DNA of 8,739 nucleotides from positions 1 through 8,739 of the forward strand of contig DEIM01000124.1 of the NCBI GenBank assembly GCA_002352485.1. Direction: 5' to 3'. The notes beneath the pieces are model-generated. The model was given only the letters and a program-made list of their open reading frames with translations, had not been told where the DNA came from and did not search any database. The DNA comes from Candidatus Dadabacteria bacterium UBA2774 (GTDB lineage: Bacteria > Desulfobacterota_D > UBA1144 > Nemesobacterales > UBA2774). A program made the position numbers and the translations under genes. How positions within the stretch are numbered: position 1 is the stretch's first letter; every line of letters starts with the position of its first letter. Of this stretch, positions 1-6,958 are shown one piece after another.

Positions 1-245
1 ATGAGCACCCTGCGGCGCCCTAAACGGTCCGCCAGTCTTCCCCCAAAGCCCGCGCCTATCATTGCGCCGAATAAGGTTGAGCTCATTACCAGCTCCTGCA
101 TCCACGATGAGAGGCCAAACTCTTTCTTTATAAACAGTATGGCCCCGGCTATCCCCACCAGATCATAGCCATAAATCATTCCTCCAAGGGATGAAACGGC
201 GGCGGCGAATAGCAGAAAATTATTGTTGTTTTTAGAAGTTGACAT
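1..245 (-). CDS. Sugar-porter-family MFS transporter, N-terminal part (cut by window edge)
   Basis: This is the 5' end of a gene that continues beyond base 1; 81 complete codons are visible. The start is the ATG at 243-245, giving a protein that begins MSTSKNNNNF. The visible part holds TM1 with the sugar-porter signature GGMIYGYD (Asp28 at the position of the proton-coupling Asp27 of E. coli XylE), TM2, and the loop 2-3 motif GRLADRFGRRR typical of the Major Facilitator Superfamily. It aligns without gaps over its whole visible length with the start of the neighbouring MFS protein (319-1683), so the two are tandem paralogues. The segment after the aspartate differs (LVGIAGA here, TAVISGA in the neighbour), so substrates may differ. 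It is probably the last visible gene of the operon, 73 bp after its neighbour's stop. No clear Shine-Dalgarno sequence precedes the ATG. An AGGAGG-like stretch before Met23 only encodes the Gly-Gly of the motif and is not taken as the start, because TM1 would be lost. Confidence 0.85.
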   Translation of the reverse strand, partial: MSTSKNNNNFLLFAAAVSSLGGMIYGYDLVGIAGAILFIKKEFGLSSWMQELVMSSTLFGAMIGAGFGGRLADRLGRRRVL

Positions 246-318
246 CAAAGATACAATAACAGCCCGGAGAACTAATTGGAATGATATTGTTCAGAGTAGA
301 AATTAATTTGCCGGGCAT
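246..318. other. Spacer between the two tandem MFS genes
   Basis: These 73 bp separate the two MFS genes. The only structure seen is a 6-bp inverted repeat, GCCCGG at 262-267 and CCGGGC at 311-316, separated by 43 nt. The loop is too long and there is no following T-run, so this is not a Rho-independent terminator. No convincing promoter was found, so readthrough from the upstream MFS gene is the simplest reading. Confidence 0.4.
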
Positions 319-1683
319 CTATTTTTTTTGCTTCCAGTTTTGTTGTATATCCTCAAGTTTTTGCCCCTTTGTCTCCGGGATTAAGAAGTAGAAAAGGAGC
401 ATCGTTAGAACTGCAAATACTCCGTATAGCCAGAAAGCTCCGGAAACCCCTATTAAATTCGTGAGCGTAAGAAAGGTTAGCGTTACAAGAAAGTTCGTGG
501 CCCAATTGGTGAGAGAGCCGAGACTCATGGCCTTTCCCCTTATTTTTTGTGGATAGATCTCGGCGATTAGGACCCAAAACACAGGTCTTGGTCCGATCGA
601 CCAACACCCTATGTACATAAGTAAAGCACCTACGGCTATCCATTTTGCAAAGCCATCGCCGCTCGGATAAAGGAATGCAATTCCTAGAAGCCCAAGACTT
701 AGGATTATTCCACACAAACCGAATATCATAAGTGGTCGCCGTCCTACTCTATCGATTAGAGGAATAGCGACTGCCGACATAATAGTATTTACAACACCCA
801 CCCCAACTGTTGCAAGAATTGCGATAGAGGCTGATTTAAAACCCGCGAACTCTACAATAGTAGGTGAATAGCCATATAAAACCACACTGAACCCTGCAAG
901 AGATCTGACGAAAGCAAGACCTATTCCTATAAGAAGAAGACGTCTTATCGAAGGGTTGAGCAAATCACCCCACCCGCCTCCTTGTGAATCTCCGTCAGCA
1001 GTCAAGGAGCTTAATTCATGATCTACATCTATGTTACCTCTTAATCGTGACAGCGCTTCTCTGGCTTTTTCTTTCAGGGAATGACCCGCAAGCCATCTTG
1101 GGGTCTCGACTGCCCAGAACATCCCGAAAACAAGCACCAGAGCCGGAATAACCTCTAGTCCGAACATCATTCTCCAGGATTTGGAGAATGAAAAGAAATA
1201 ATCCATGAGATAAGCAAATAGAGTACCCAGAGTTATAGCAAGCGTATTGATTGTAACCATGCGGCCTCTTACAGAGGCGATAGATATCTCTGCAATATAA
1301 ATAGGGGAAGTTACAGAAACCATTCCCAGAGATAATCCGGTAATTACACGTCCTATAATAAGCAGTAGTATCGTAGGCGATACAGCCATCAGAAAAGAGC
1401 CTGTGCAGAATAATAAGCCCGAGCTTATAAGTACTTTTCTCCGCCCGAATCTGTCTGCCAGAGTTCCGCCCAGGGGGGCGCCTATCATAGCGCTTAGGAA
1501 AAGGGAGCTTATGATTACCTCTTCCATTCCAGAGGAAAGTGAGAACTGCTGTTTTATATAGAGAATTGCGCCCGAAATTACGGCCGTGTCATAGCCGAAA
1601 AGAAAACCTCCAAACGATGCGACTATGACGGAAATATAGAGGAAGAATTTATTTTCAGATCTAATTGAATTATCTTCTGCCAT
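319..1683 (-). CDS. Sugar-porter-family MFS transporter with an altered substrate site
   Basis: This is a 454-aa inner-membrane transporter of the MFS sugar porter family (TC 2.A.1.1), with 12 predicted membrane spans and the family's usual length. Signatures in order are GGFLFGYD (25-32), LADRFGRRK after TM2, an Arg112 segment (GRVITG), VETPRWL at the end of TM6, DRVGRRP after TM8, GPRPVFW in TM10, and PETKGQKLE at the C-terminus. Asp32 and Arg112 match the proton-coupling pair Asp27/Arg133 of XylE, so H+ symport is inferred. Residues matching XylE's sugar-binding Gln168, Gln288, Gln289, Asn294 and Gln415 are Thr154, Arg260, Ser261, Ser266 and Asn393, whereas Asn299 and Trp370 are conserved. 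The sugar identity is therefore open. I chose the ATG at 1681-1683; the frame also opens with a TTG two codons upstream, but the only weak GAG ribosome-binding element is too close to that TTG. The gene lies 76 bp after the SDR gene and 73 bp before a paralogue. Confidence 0.9.
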   Translation of the reverse strand: MAEDNSIRSENKFFLYISVIVASFGGFLFGYDTAVISGAILYIKQQFSLSSGMEEVIISSLFLSAMIGAPLGGTLADRFGRRKVLISSGLLFCTGSFLMAVSPTILLLIIGRVITGLSLGMVSVTSPIYIAEISIASVRGRMVTINTLAITLGTLFAYLMDYFFSFSKSWRMMFGLEVIPALVLVFGMFWAVETPRWLAGHSLKEKAREALSRLRGNIDVDHELSSLTADGDSQGGGWGDLLNPSIRRLLLIGIGLAFVRSLAGFSVVLYGYSPTIVEFAGFKSASIAILATVGVGVVNTIMSAVAIPLIDRVGRRPLMIFGLCGIILSLGLLGIAFLYPSGDGFAKWIAVGALLMYIGCWSIGPRPVFWVLIAEIYPQKIRGKAMSLGSLTNWATNFLVTLTFLTLTNLIGVSGAFWLYGVFAVLTMLLFYFLIPETKGQKLEDIQQNWKQKK

Positions 1684-1692
1684 ATACAACTC

Positions 1693-1705
1693 GATAAAGT
1701 TTATC
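1693..1705. promoter_or_regulatory. 13-bp perfect palindrome in the MFS leader
   Basis: GATAAA-C-TTTATC on the minus strand is an exact 6-bp inverted repeat around one base. It ends about 9 nt before the chosen ATG of the MFS gene. It could be an operator half-turn, or a small hairpin near the ribosome-binding region that limits translation. AT-rich palindromes of this size also occur by chance, so this is a description rather than a proven site. No convincing -35/-10 pair accompanies it. Confidence 0.25.
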
Positions 1706-1759
1706 TAATCCGAATGTTCCCGGTTGAGACTAAGCACCCACATGCATAAAGTGCAAGTG

Positions 1760-2569
1760 TTACCCTCCCGTTCTGAATGATGGGTAGAGCATCATCCCGC
1801 CGTCTAAATAGAGAGTTTCACCTGTCATATAGTCTGCTTCATCAGATGCTAGCCATACCACCGCTTTGGCAATATCCTCAACTTCGCCTATACGACCGGC
1901 AGGGATAAGCTTGAGCAGACCTTCCATCCCTTCGGGGTTTCCCCAGACAGATTTATTAATATCAGTCTTTATAGCTCCCGGTGACACGGCGTTTACCCGT
2001 ATGCCCTCCGGGGCAAGCTCCTGCGCAATTGATTTCATGAGCATCTTTACTCCCCCCTTGGCTGCCGTGTAGTTAGCGTGACCAGCCCAGGGGATAGTGT
2101 CATGTACAGATGAAATGGCTATGATTTTACCAAGGGCTCGCGATAGCTCTGGGACTATCCCTCTTCTCTTAAACTCTTTCACGGCCTCGCGCGAGCACAG
2201 GAAATGACCTGTGAGATCGACGGCTAGGGCGGTGTTCCATTGCTCAAGAGTCATTTCGTGAAACGGGGCATCCACCTGAACCCCGGCGTTATTAACAAGA
2301 ATATCTATGCTTCCCCAAGCTTCTACAGCTTGCCGGAACATCTCCTGAACCTCATGTTCGCTGCTCACATCGGCCTGGATAGCCAGAGCTTCTCCACCCA
2401 CATCGTATATCTCATCTACAACCAGTGCGGCTTTCTCTCCACCCGCTCTATAGTTCACAATCACTTTAGCCCCTGCCTTTGCTAACCCAAGAGCTATGGC
2501 CTTTCCTATCCCCGAGCTTGCGCCAGTCACAAGGGCGCGCTGAGATTTAAGTAATTGAATACCGTCCAT
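1760..2569 (-). CDS. SDR oxidoreductase, glucose 1-dehydrogenase-like
   Basis: This is a 269-aa cytoplasmic classical short-chain dehydrogenase/reductase with a Rossmann fold. The cofactor motif TGASSGIG is at 15-22, NNAG at 93-96, and the catalytic Ser154, Tyr167 and Lys171 (YTAAK) are all present. Arg41 after beta-2 (VNYR) would allow NADP(H) binding. From memory, the sequence follows Bacillus glucose 1-dehydrogenases closely: the SSVH...IPWAG block, PGAIKTDIN, and a C-terminus DGGM..YPSF. That points to oxidation of glucose or a similar sugar to its lactone (EC 1.1.1.47 type), but SDR substrate calls from sequence are unreliable. It has about seven extra residues before the catalytic serine compared with the Bacillus enzyme. 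Asp118 stands where the classical tetrad has Asn (VDLTG rather than VNLTG). The ATG is preceded by a strong GGAGGT. The gene follows the RND gene by 20 bp and precedes an MFS sugar porter, suggesting co-transcription. Confidence 0.9.
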   Translation of the reverse strand: MDGIQLLKSQRALVTGASSGIGKAIALGLAKAGAKVIVNYRAGGEKAALVVDEIYDVGGEALAIQADVSSEHEVQEMFRQAVEAWGSIDILVNNAGVQVDAPFHEMTLEQWNTALAVDLTGHFLCSREAVKEFKRRGIVPELSRALGKIIAISSVHDTIPWAGHANYTAAKGGVKMLMKSIAQELAPEGIRVNAVSPGAIKTDINKSVWGNPEGMEGLLKLIPAGRIGEVEDIAKAVVWLASDEADYMTGETLYLDGGMMLYPSFRTGG

Positions 2570-2576
2570 ATTGATT

Positions 2577-2582
2577 ACCTCC
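2577..2582 (-). promoter_or_regulatory. Shine-Dalgarno site of the SDR gene
   Basis: GGAGGT lies 7 nt before the ATG at 2567-2569. It is the strongest ribosome-binding site in the window and falls in the 20-bp gap after the RND stop codon. This fits a downstream operon gene translated efficiently in its own right rather than only by coupling. Confidence 0.75.
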
Positions 2583-2589
2583 GATGAGT

Positions 2590-5500
2590 TTAAGCTGCCC
2601 TTTTCGACCCATGCTCTCTGAGATTCTCAATAATCACATAAAAAACTGGTACTACAATCAAGCTAAGCATAGTGGAAAGAATCATTCCGCCGAATACTGC
2701 TGTTCCAAGAGAGTGGCGGCTTGAGGCTCCCGCGCCTGAAGCGATTACAAGCGGGAACACACCGAGTATAAAGGCGAATGCCGTCATCAGGATCGGCCTT
2801 AGTCTTATCATGGCAGCCTGCATAGCGGCATCTACTACTGTAAGCCCCTCTTCACGGCGCTGCTTGGCAAACTCTACAATTAAAATTGCGTTTTTACTTG
2901 CAAGCCCGATCAGCATAACTAGCCCAATCTGGCAGTAAACGTCATTGGACAGACCCCTTAGGTACTGAGCTATTATTGCGCCCAGAAGAGCAAGCGGCAC
3001 CGCTAGCATAACCATAAACGGCATGGCCCAGCTCTCATATAGGGCCGCCAGGAAAAGAAATACAAAGACGATTGAAAGCGCAAAAATAAATGGAGCGAGG
3101 TTCCCGGCTTTTATTTCCTGATACGATACGCCTGACCACTCATATCCCATACCCTTAGGCAGCACTTCTTCCGAGAGTTTTTCCATTGCTTGTATAGCCT
3201 GCCCGGAGCTGTAGCCCGGAGCCGAGTCTCCGTCAATCTCAGTAGAGCGGTAGAGGTTGTAGTGGCTTATGGTTTCTGCACCAACTATCTCCTTTATATC
3301 TACGAGTGTGCTGAGCGGGACCATGCCCCCAAACTCACTCCTTACATAAAGACGCGATATGTCCTCTGCGGCAGTTCTGTAAGTGTCTTCTGCCTGAATA
3401 AACACCCTGTAAACTCGTCCGAATTTATTGAAATCATTCACATAGAGAGAGCCCAAATAAGCCTGAAGAGTATCAAATACGTCGGTTATGCTAACGCCTT
3501 GAGTTTTTGTTTTGGTCCGGTCAAGCGTGATGTAAAGACCCGGGACGTTGGCAGTAAACGAGCTAAAAAGCCCGACAAGCTCTTTACTCGCATTACCCTT
3601 CTCAACCATCTCTCCCATTACTTTTGCCAGTGTTTCAAGACCCAGGTCATTTTTATCCTGGAGCTCGTACTGAAACCCTCCCGTGGAGCTAAGTCCCTGA
3701 ATGGGAGGCGCGTTAAAGGGAACGATGATTGCCCCTTGAATAGTTGAGAACTCCTCCCTTGCCTGCGCTATAAGACCATTCACGCCTAGCGCTTTGGACT
3801 TCCTTTTATCCCAGGGGTCAAGAACGGCGAACATGGCGCCCGAGTTTGAATCTGAGCTTGAAGTGAGAAAGTTAAGCCCGGCAATCGCAACCACATGGGC
3901 TACACCCTTCATGCTTTTGAGCATTTCATATGCTTCTTTCATTGTTTCCTGTGTGCGTTGTAGGGACGCGCCTTCAGGACCCTGAACGTTTATGATGAAA
4001 TAGCCCTGGTCCTCTTCTGGGACAAACCCTGTGGGAACTATTGTGAACATGATGTAGGTACCTACCATAAGTACGGCAAACACCCCGACAACGATCTTCC
4101 ACCTGATAGTCAAAAACTCAAGCCACTTCTGATACCGGTCTTTAAACCAATCGAAACCCTGATCGAATTTTTTGTATAAATAGAATTTCTTGCCGGTTGT
4201 TTTCCTGAGGAAGAGCGCACAGAGCGCGGGGCTCAGGGTGAGTGCATTGATGGTCGAGATCCCGACTGCGCATGCAATGGTAAGGGCGAACTGGCGGTAT
4301 AGCTGCCCCGTTATTCCGGGCATGAAAGACACCGGCACGAACACTGCCATCAGAACAAGCGAAGTCGCTACAATGGGACTTGTTACCTCTTTCATAGCGG
4401 CACTGGTAGCCTCTTTTGACGAGACTCCCTTTTCCTCAATCAACCTTGAGACGTTTTCAACGACCACAATCGCGTCGTCCACCACAAGACCGATTGCGAG
4501 CACGAGACCAAAAAGGGTTAGCGTATTAATCGAAAACCCTAGGGCATTAATGAGTGCAAAAGTACCGATAAGCGATACAGGAATAGTAATTGCCGGAATG
4601 AGTGTAGCTCTGAAATTCTGAAGGAATACGAATACTACTATAAATACCAGAATGAATGCTTCAAATAGAGTAATAATCACCTCGGATATAGAGGCGGTAA
4701 CAAACTTAGTTGTATCGTATATGATTGCGTAATCGACGCCTGAGGGAAAACTTTCCTTTAGCTCTTCCATCTCGGCCCTTATCTGCTTTGCGACGTCCAG
4801 AGCATTGGCGCCCGGGAGCTGGTATACACCTATCCCCACAGTCTGGCCGCCGTCCAGTGTGGCAGATGTTTCATAGTTCTCGGCCCCGAGCTCCACAGTC
4901 CCGATATCGCTCACGCGCACCACTGAGCCGTCTTCATTTGCCCGAACAATGATATCTTCAAACTGCTCTACGTTCTCGAGCCGCCCGAGAGTTGTAACCG
5001 TGTATTGGAACTGCTGGCCTTCGGGAACGGGAGGCTCGCCTATTGAGCCTGCGGCCACCTGGGTATTCTGCTCTGAGATGGCATCGGCTACATCCGTAGC
5101 TGTCATATTGAGGGAAGCAAGCTTATCCGGGTCCATCCACACGCGCATGGAGTATTCCCTCTGCCCCCATATGGTGAGGTTGCCCACTCCGGGTATACGC
5201 TTTAAGACATCGGAGATATGAATATCAATATAGTTACTCAGGAAAAGATCGTCTCTCGTCCCGTTGGGGGAGATCATGTTTACGGCAAGAATGAGGCTTG
5301 TGGACTGCTTATTTACAGATATTCCGTATTTGGATACTTCCTCGGGGACCCTGGGTGTAGCAAGCTGAACTCTATTCTGCACATCGACGGCGGCAATATC
5401 GAGATCGTAACCTATCTCAAAAGTGACATTTAAAGACATAGTGCCGTCGTTTGAGCTAAAGGATTGCATATATGTCATTCCCTCAACGCCGTTTACCTGC

Positions 5501-5700
5501 TCTTCAATCGGGGTCGTGACGGTCTCTTCAACGACTTCTGCGCTTGCGCCGGTATATGTTGCCGATACGTTTACTGTAGGCGGGCTGATCTCGGGAAATT
5601 GGGCAATAGGTAGTATCGGAATGGAAATTGCGCCCAAGAGTGTTATCAGTATTGCGACTACAGTAGCCAGGACAGGGCGGTTAATAAAAAAATCAACCAA
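2590..5700 (-). CDS. RND efflux transporter, HAE1 family (AcrB-like)
   Basis: This is a 1036-aa proton-driven inner-membrane pump subunit of the hydrophobe/amphiphile efflux-1 family; AcrB is about 1049 aa. It starts FFINRPVLA, has TM1 at about 10-30, a porter region (about 40-330), TM2-6, a second porter region (about 560-865) and TM8-12. The proton relay is complete: Asp408 and Asp409 in GLVVDDAIVVVEN, Lys936 in ASKNA, Arg966 and Thr973, matching AcrB D407, D408, K940, R971 and T978. It should extrude amphiphilic compounds through the adaptor and outer-membrane factor encoded just upstream. The switch loop reads GLNFLTSSSDS, with Leu609 where AcrB has Phe615, Phe611 where it has Phe617, and about two extra residues, so the drug range may differ. 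The start is TTG at 5698-5700, fixed by an AAGGAGAA site 7 nt upstream of it and by family N-terminus conservation. Substrates cannot be read from sequence. Confidence 0.96.
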   Translation of the reverse strand: MVDFFINRPVLATVVAILITLLGAISIPILPIAQFPEISPPTVNVSATYTGASAEVVEETVTTPIEEQVNGVEGMTYMQSFSSNDGTMSLNVTFEIGYDLDIAAVDVQNRVQLATPRVPEEVSKYGISVNKQSTSLILAVNMISPNGTRDDLFLSNYIDIHISDVLKRIPGVGNLTIWGQREYSMRVWMDPDKLASLNMTATDVADAISEQNTQVAAGSIGEPPVPEGQQFQYTVTTLGRLENVEQFEDIIVRANEDGSVVRVSDIGTVELGAENYETSATLDGGQTVGIGVYQLPGANALDVAKQIRAEMEELKESFPSGVDYAIIYDTTKFVTASISEVIITLFEAFILVFIVVFVFLQNFRATLIPAITIPVSLIGTFALINALGFSINTLTLFGLVLAIGLVVDDAIVVVENVSRLIEEKGVSSKEATSAAMKEVTSPIVATSLVLMAVFVPVSFMPGITGQLYRQFALTIACAVGISTINALTLSPALCALFLRKTTGKKFYLYKKFDQGFDWFKDRYQKWLEFLTIRWKIVVGVFAVLMVGTYIMFTIVPTGFVPEEDQGYFIINVQGPEGASLQRTQETMKEAYEMLKSMKGVAHVVAIAGLNFLTSSSDSNSGAMFAVLDPWDKRKSKALGVNGLIAQAREEFSTIQGAIIVPFNAPPIQGLSSTGGFQYELQDKNDLGLETLAKVMGEMVEKGNASKELVGLFSSFTANVPGLYITLDRTKTKTQGVSITDVFDTLQAYLGSLYVNDFNKFGRVYRVFIQAEDTYRTAAEDISRLYVRSEFGGMVPLSTLVDIKEIVGAETISHYNLYRSTEIDGDSAPGYSSGQAIQAMEKLSEEVLPKGMGYEWSGVSYQEIKAGNLAPFIFALSIVFVFLFLAALYESWAMPFMVMLAVPLALLGAIIAQYLRGLSNDVYCQIGLVMLIGLASKNAILIVEFAKQRREEGLTVVDAAMQAAMIRLRPILMTAFAFILGVFPLVIASGAGASSRHSLGTAVFGGMILSTMLSLIVVPVFYVIIENLREHGSKRAA

Positions 5701-5705
5701 AATAA

Positions 5706-5713
5706 TTCTCCTT
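5706..5713 (-). promoter_or_regulatory. Shine-Dalgarno site deciding the TTG start of the RND gene
   Basis: AAGGAGAA on the minus strand, with its GGAG core 7 nt before the TTG at 5698-5700. The nearest upstream ATG (in AAAATGTAAGG) runs straight into a stop codon. The encoded MVDFFINRP is where the family normally begins, so the TTG start is well supported. Confidence 0.75.
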
Positions 5714-5734
5714 ACATTTTATAAGATACTGCTT

Positions 5735-6958
5735 TTATTTACCCTTATTACCCGTGGGTTTTGGGGACGGTGCTGCATTACTCTTTTCCTTAGCCTTAGC
5801 TTTTGCCTCAGCTTCGGTCTCTGTCTTAACAGTGATCCCCGGCTTTATTTTCTGAAGCCCGTCGATAACAACCAACTCCCCTTCGGTAAGCCCCTTCTCT
5901 ATTATCCTTAACTCCTCTACCGCAGGACCCGCAGTAACCTCTCTGTACTCGACTTTGTTATCTTTCCCGACTACATACACAAACGTGTCACCCTGCTGCT
6001 CTCCAATCGCTTTTTGCGGGACAACAATCGTTTCGGGCTGCTCTTTTAAAAGGAGCTGCACCTTTGCGTATTGCCCGGGAAGCAGGGTTTTGGATGTATT
6101 CGGAATTACTGCTCTCATCTCTACCGTTCCGGTAGTAATATCAATTTCGTTATTAATAAAATCCACGGTACCGCTTTCAGGATGTGTACTGCCGTCTGCA
6201 AGTACTATGCTCGCGCTGAGCGGTTTTTTGTTCTGCTCCGTTAGCACCTGGGGAGTATCGCGCTCCGCCACGCTGAAATAGACGTATATGGGATCGAGCA
6301 TAACTAGCGTAGCAAGCTCGGTCGCTTCTCCTGCCCCCACAAGGTTACCGACATCTACCAGCCTGCGGCCTATCCTCCCGTCAAAGGGGGCTATCATGGT
6401 ACAGTAGCCAAGGTTAAGCTCCGCCTGTATTACATTTGCCTGTGCCGCCTCTACAGCCGCACGGGTCTCCTTGGCCTGAGTGATATACTCGTCGTAGGCA
6501 TCCCTTGTAACATAGTCCTTTTCTACGAGAGGTTTATAGCGCCTCACCTGCTCATTGGCATAGGAGAGCGCAGCCCTATTCTCGGCAAGCTCTGCCCTGG
6601 CGGCGGCAAGCGATGCCTCAAAGGGTCTTGGGTCAATTACAAAGAGGAGATCCCCTACGGATACGTCCGAGCCGTCAACGAATGCCCTTTCTATTAAAAA
6701 CCCCTCCACGCGGGCGTTAACAGTAACAGACTCTATAGATTGCGTAAGCCCAACATAATCCAGATAAATCGGTACCGTCTCTTTTTTAACTTCAGCAACA
6801 GTCACCTCAGGGGTGGGCATAGCGGCATCTTTATCCCCCTTTCCGCAGCCTGATGAGTATAGAATTAATAATGAGAAAATAGCCAATAAAAATAATGCAG
6901 ATACGTCGAACATGAGCCGAAATGTAATTGTTTTTTCTTTGGTAATATGATTACTCAT
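5735..6958 (-). CDS. RND periplasmic adaptor (membrane fusion protein, AcrA/MexA-like)
   Basis: This 407-aa lipoprotein links the RND pump to the outer-membrane factor. Residues 14-37 form a hydrophobic signal segment ending SSGC, with Cys38 as the probable lipidation site; Ser at -3 makes the lipobox imperfect. Then come the barrel-sandwich (lipoyl-like) half VNARVEGFL...VDGSDVSVGDLLFVIDP (80-110), an alpha-hairpin coiled coil (about 113-190), the returning lipoyl half APFDGRIGRRLVDVGNLV, a beta-barrel (PIYVYFSV..) and a membrane-proximal domain. The hairpin tip RYKPLVEKDYVT carries Arg140, Leu144 and Thr151, equivalent to the R-L-S motif of AcrA that touches TolC, with Thr for Ser. The C-terminus is a Lys/Ala/Glu-rich low-complexity tail of about 30 residues, probably disordered. 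The ATG overlaps the upstream gene's stop by 8 bp and is preceded by AAGGAGAGG, so translation is likely coupled. The RND gene follows after 34 bp. Confidence 0.95.
   Translation of the reverse strand: MSNHITKEKTITFRLMFDVSALFLLAIFSLLILYSSGCGKGDKDAAMPTPEVTVAEVKKETVPIYLDYVGLTQSIESVTVNARVEGFLIERAFVDGSDVSVGDLLFVIDPRPFEASLAAARAELAENRAALSYANEQVRRYKPLVEKDYVTRDAYDEYITQAKETRAAVEAAQANVIQAELNLGYCTMIAPFDGRIGRRLVDVGNLVGAGEATELATLVMLDPIYVYFSVAERDTPQVLTEQNKKPLSASIVLADGSTHPESGTVDFINNEIDITTGTVEMRAVIPNTSKTLLPGQYAKVQLLLKEQPETIVVPQKAIGEQQGDTFVYVVGKDNKVEYREVTAGPAVEELRIIEKGLTEGELVVIDGLQKIKPGITVKTETEAEAKAKAKEKSNAAPSPKPTGNKGK

Noticed and set aside
262..316. GCCCGG/CCGGGC inverted repeat between the two MFS genes
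   Set aside because: It is only 6 bp with a 43-nt loop and no T-tract, which is within chance expectation and not a terminator.
353..715. 120-aa minus-strand open frame inside the MFS gene
   Set aside because: It is in another frame of the MFS transporter, is rich in Arg, Ser and Cys, and has no coherent domain; it is a shadow ORF.
3190..3747. 185-aa open frame on the plus strand
   Set aside because: It lies wholly inside the RND gene in antisense, its composition does not resemble a real protein, and the minus-strand frame has unmistakable family motifs throughout.
5423..5911. 162-aa plus-strand open frame across the adaptor/RND junction
   Set aside because: It overlaps two strongly supported minus-strand genes, and I see no ribosome-binding site or recognisable motif.
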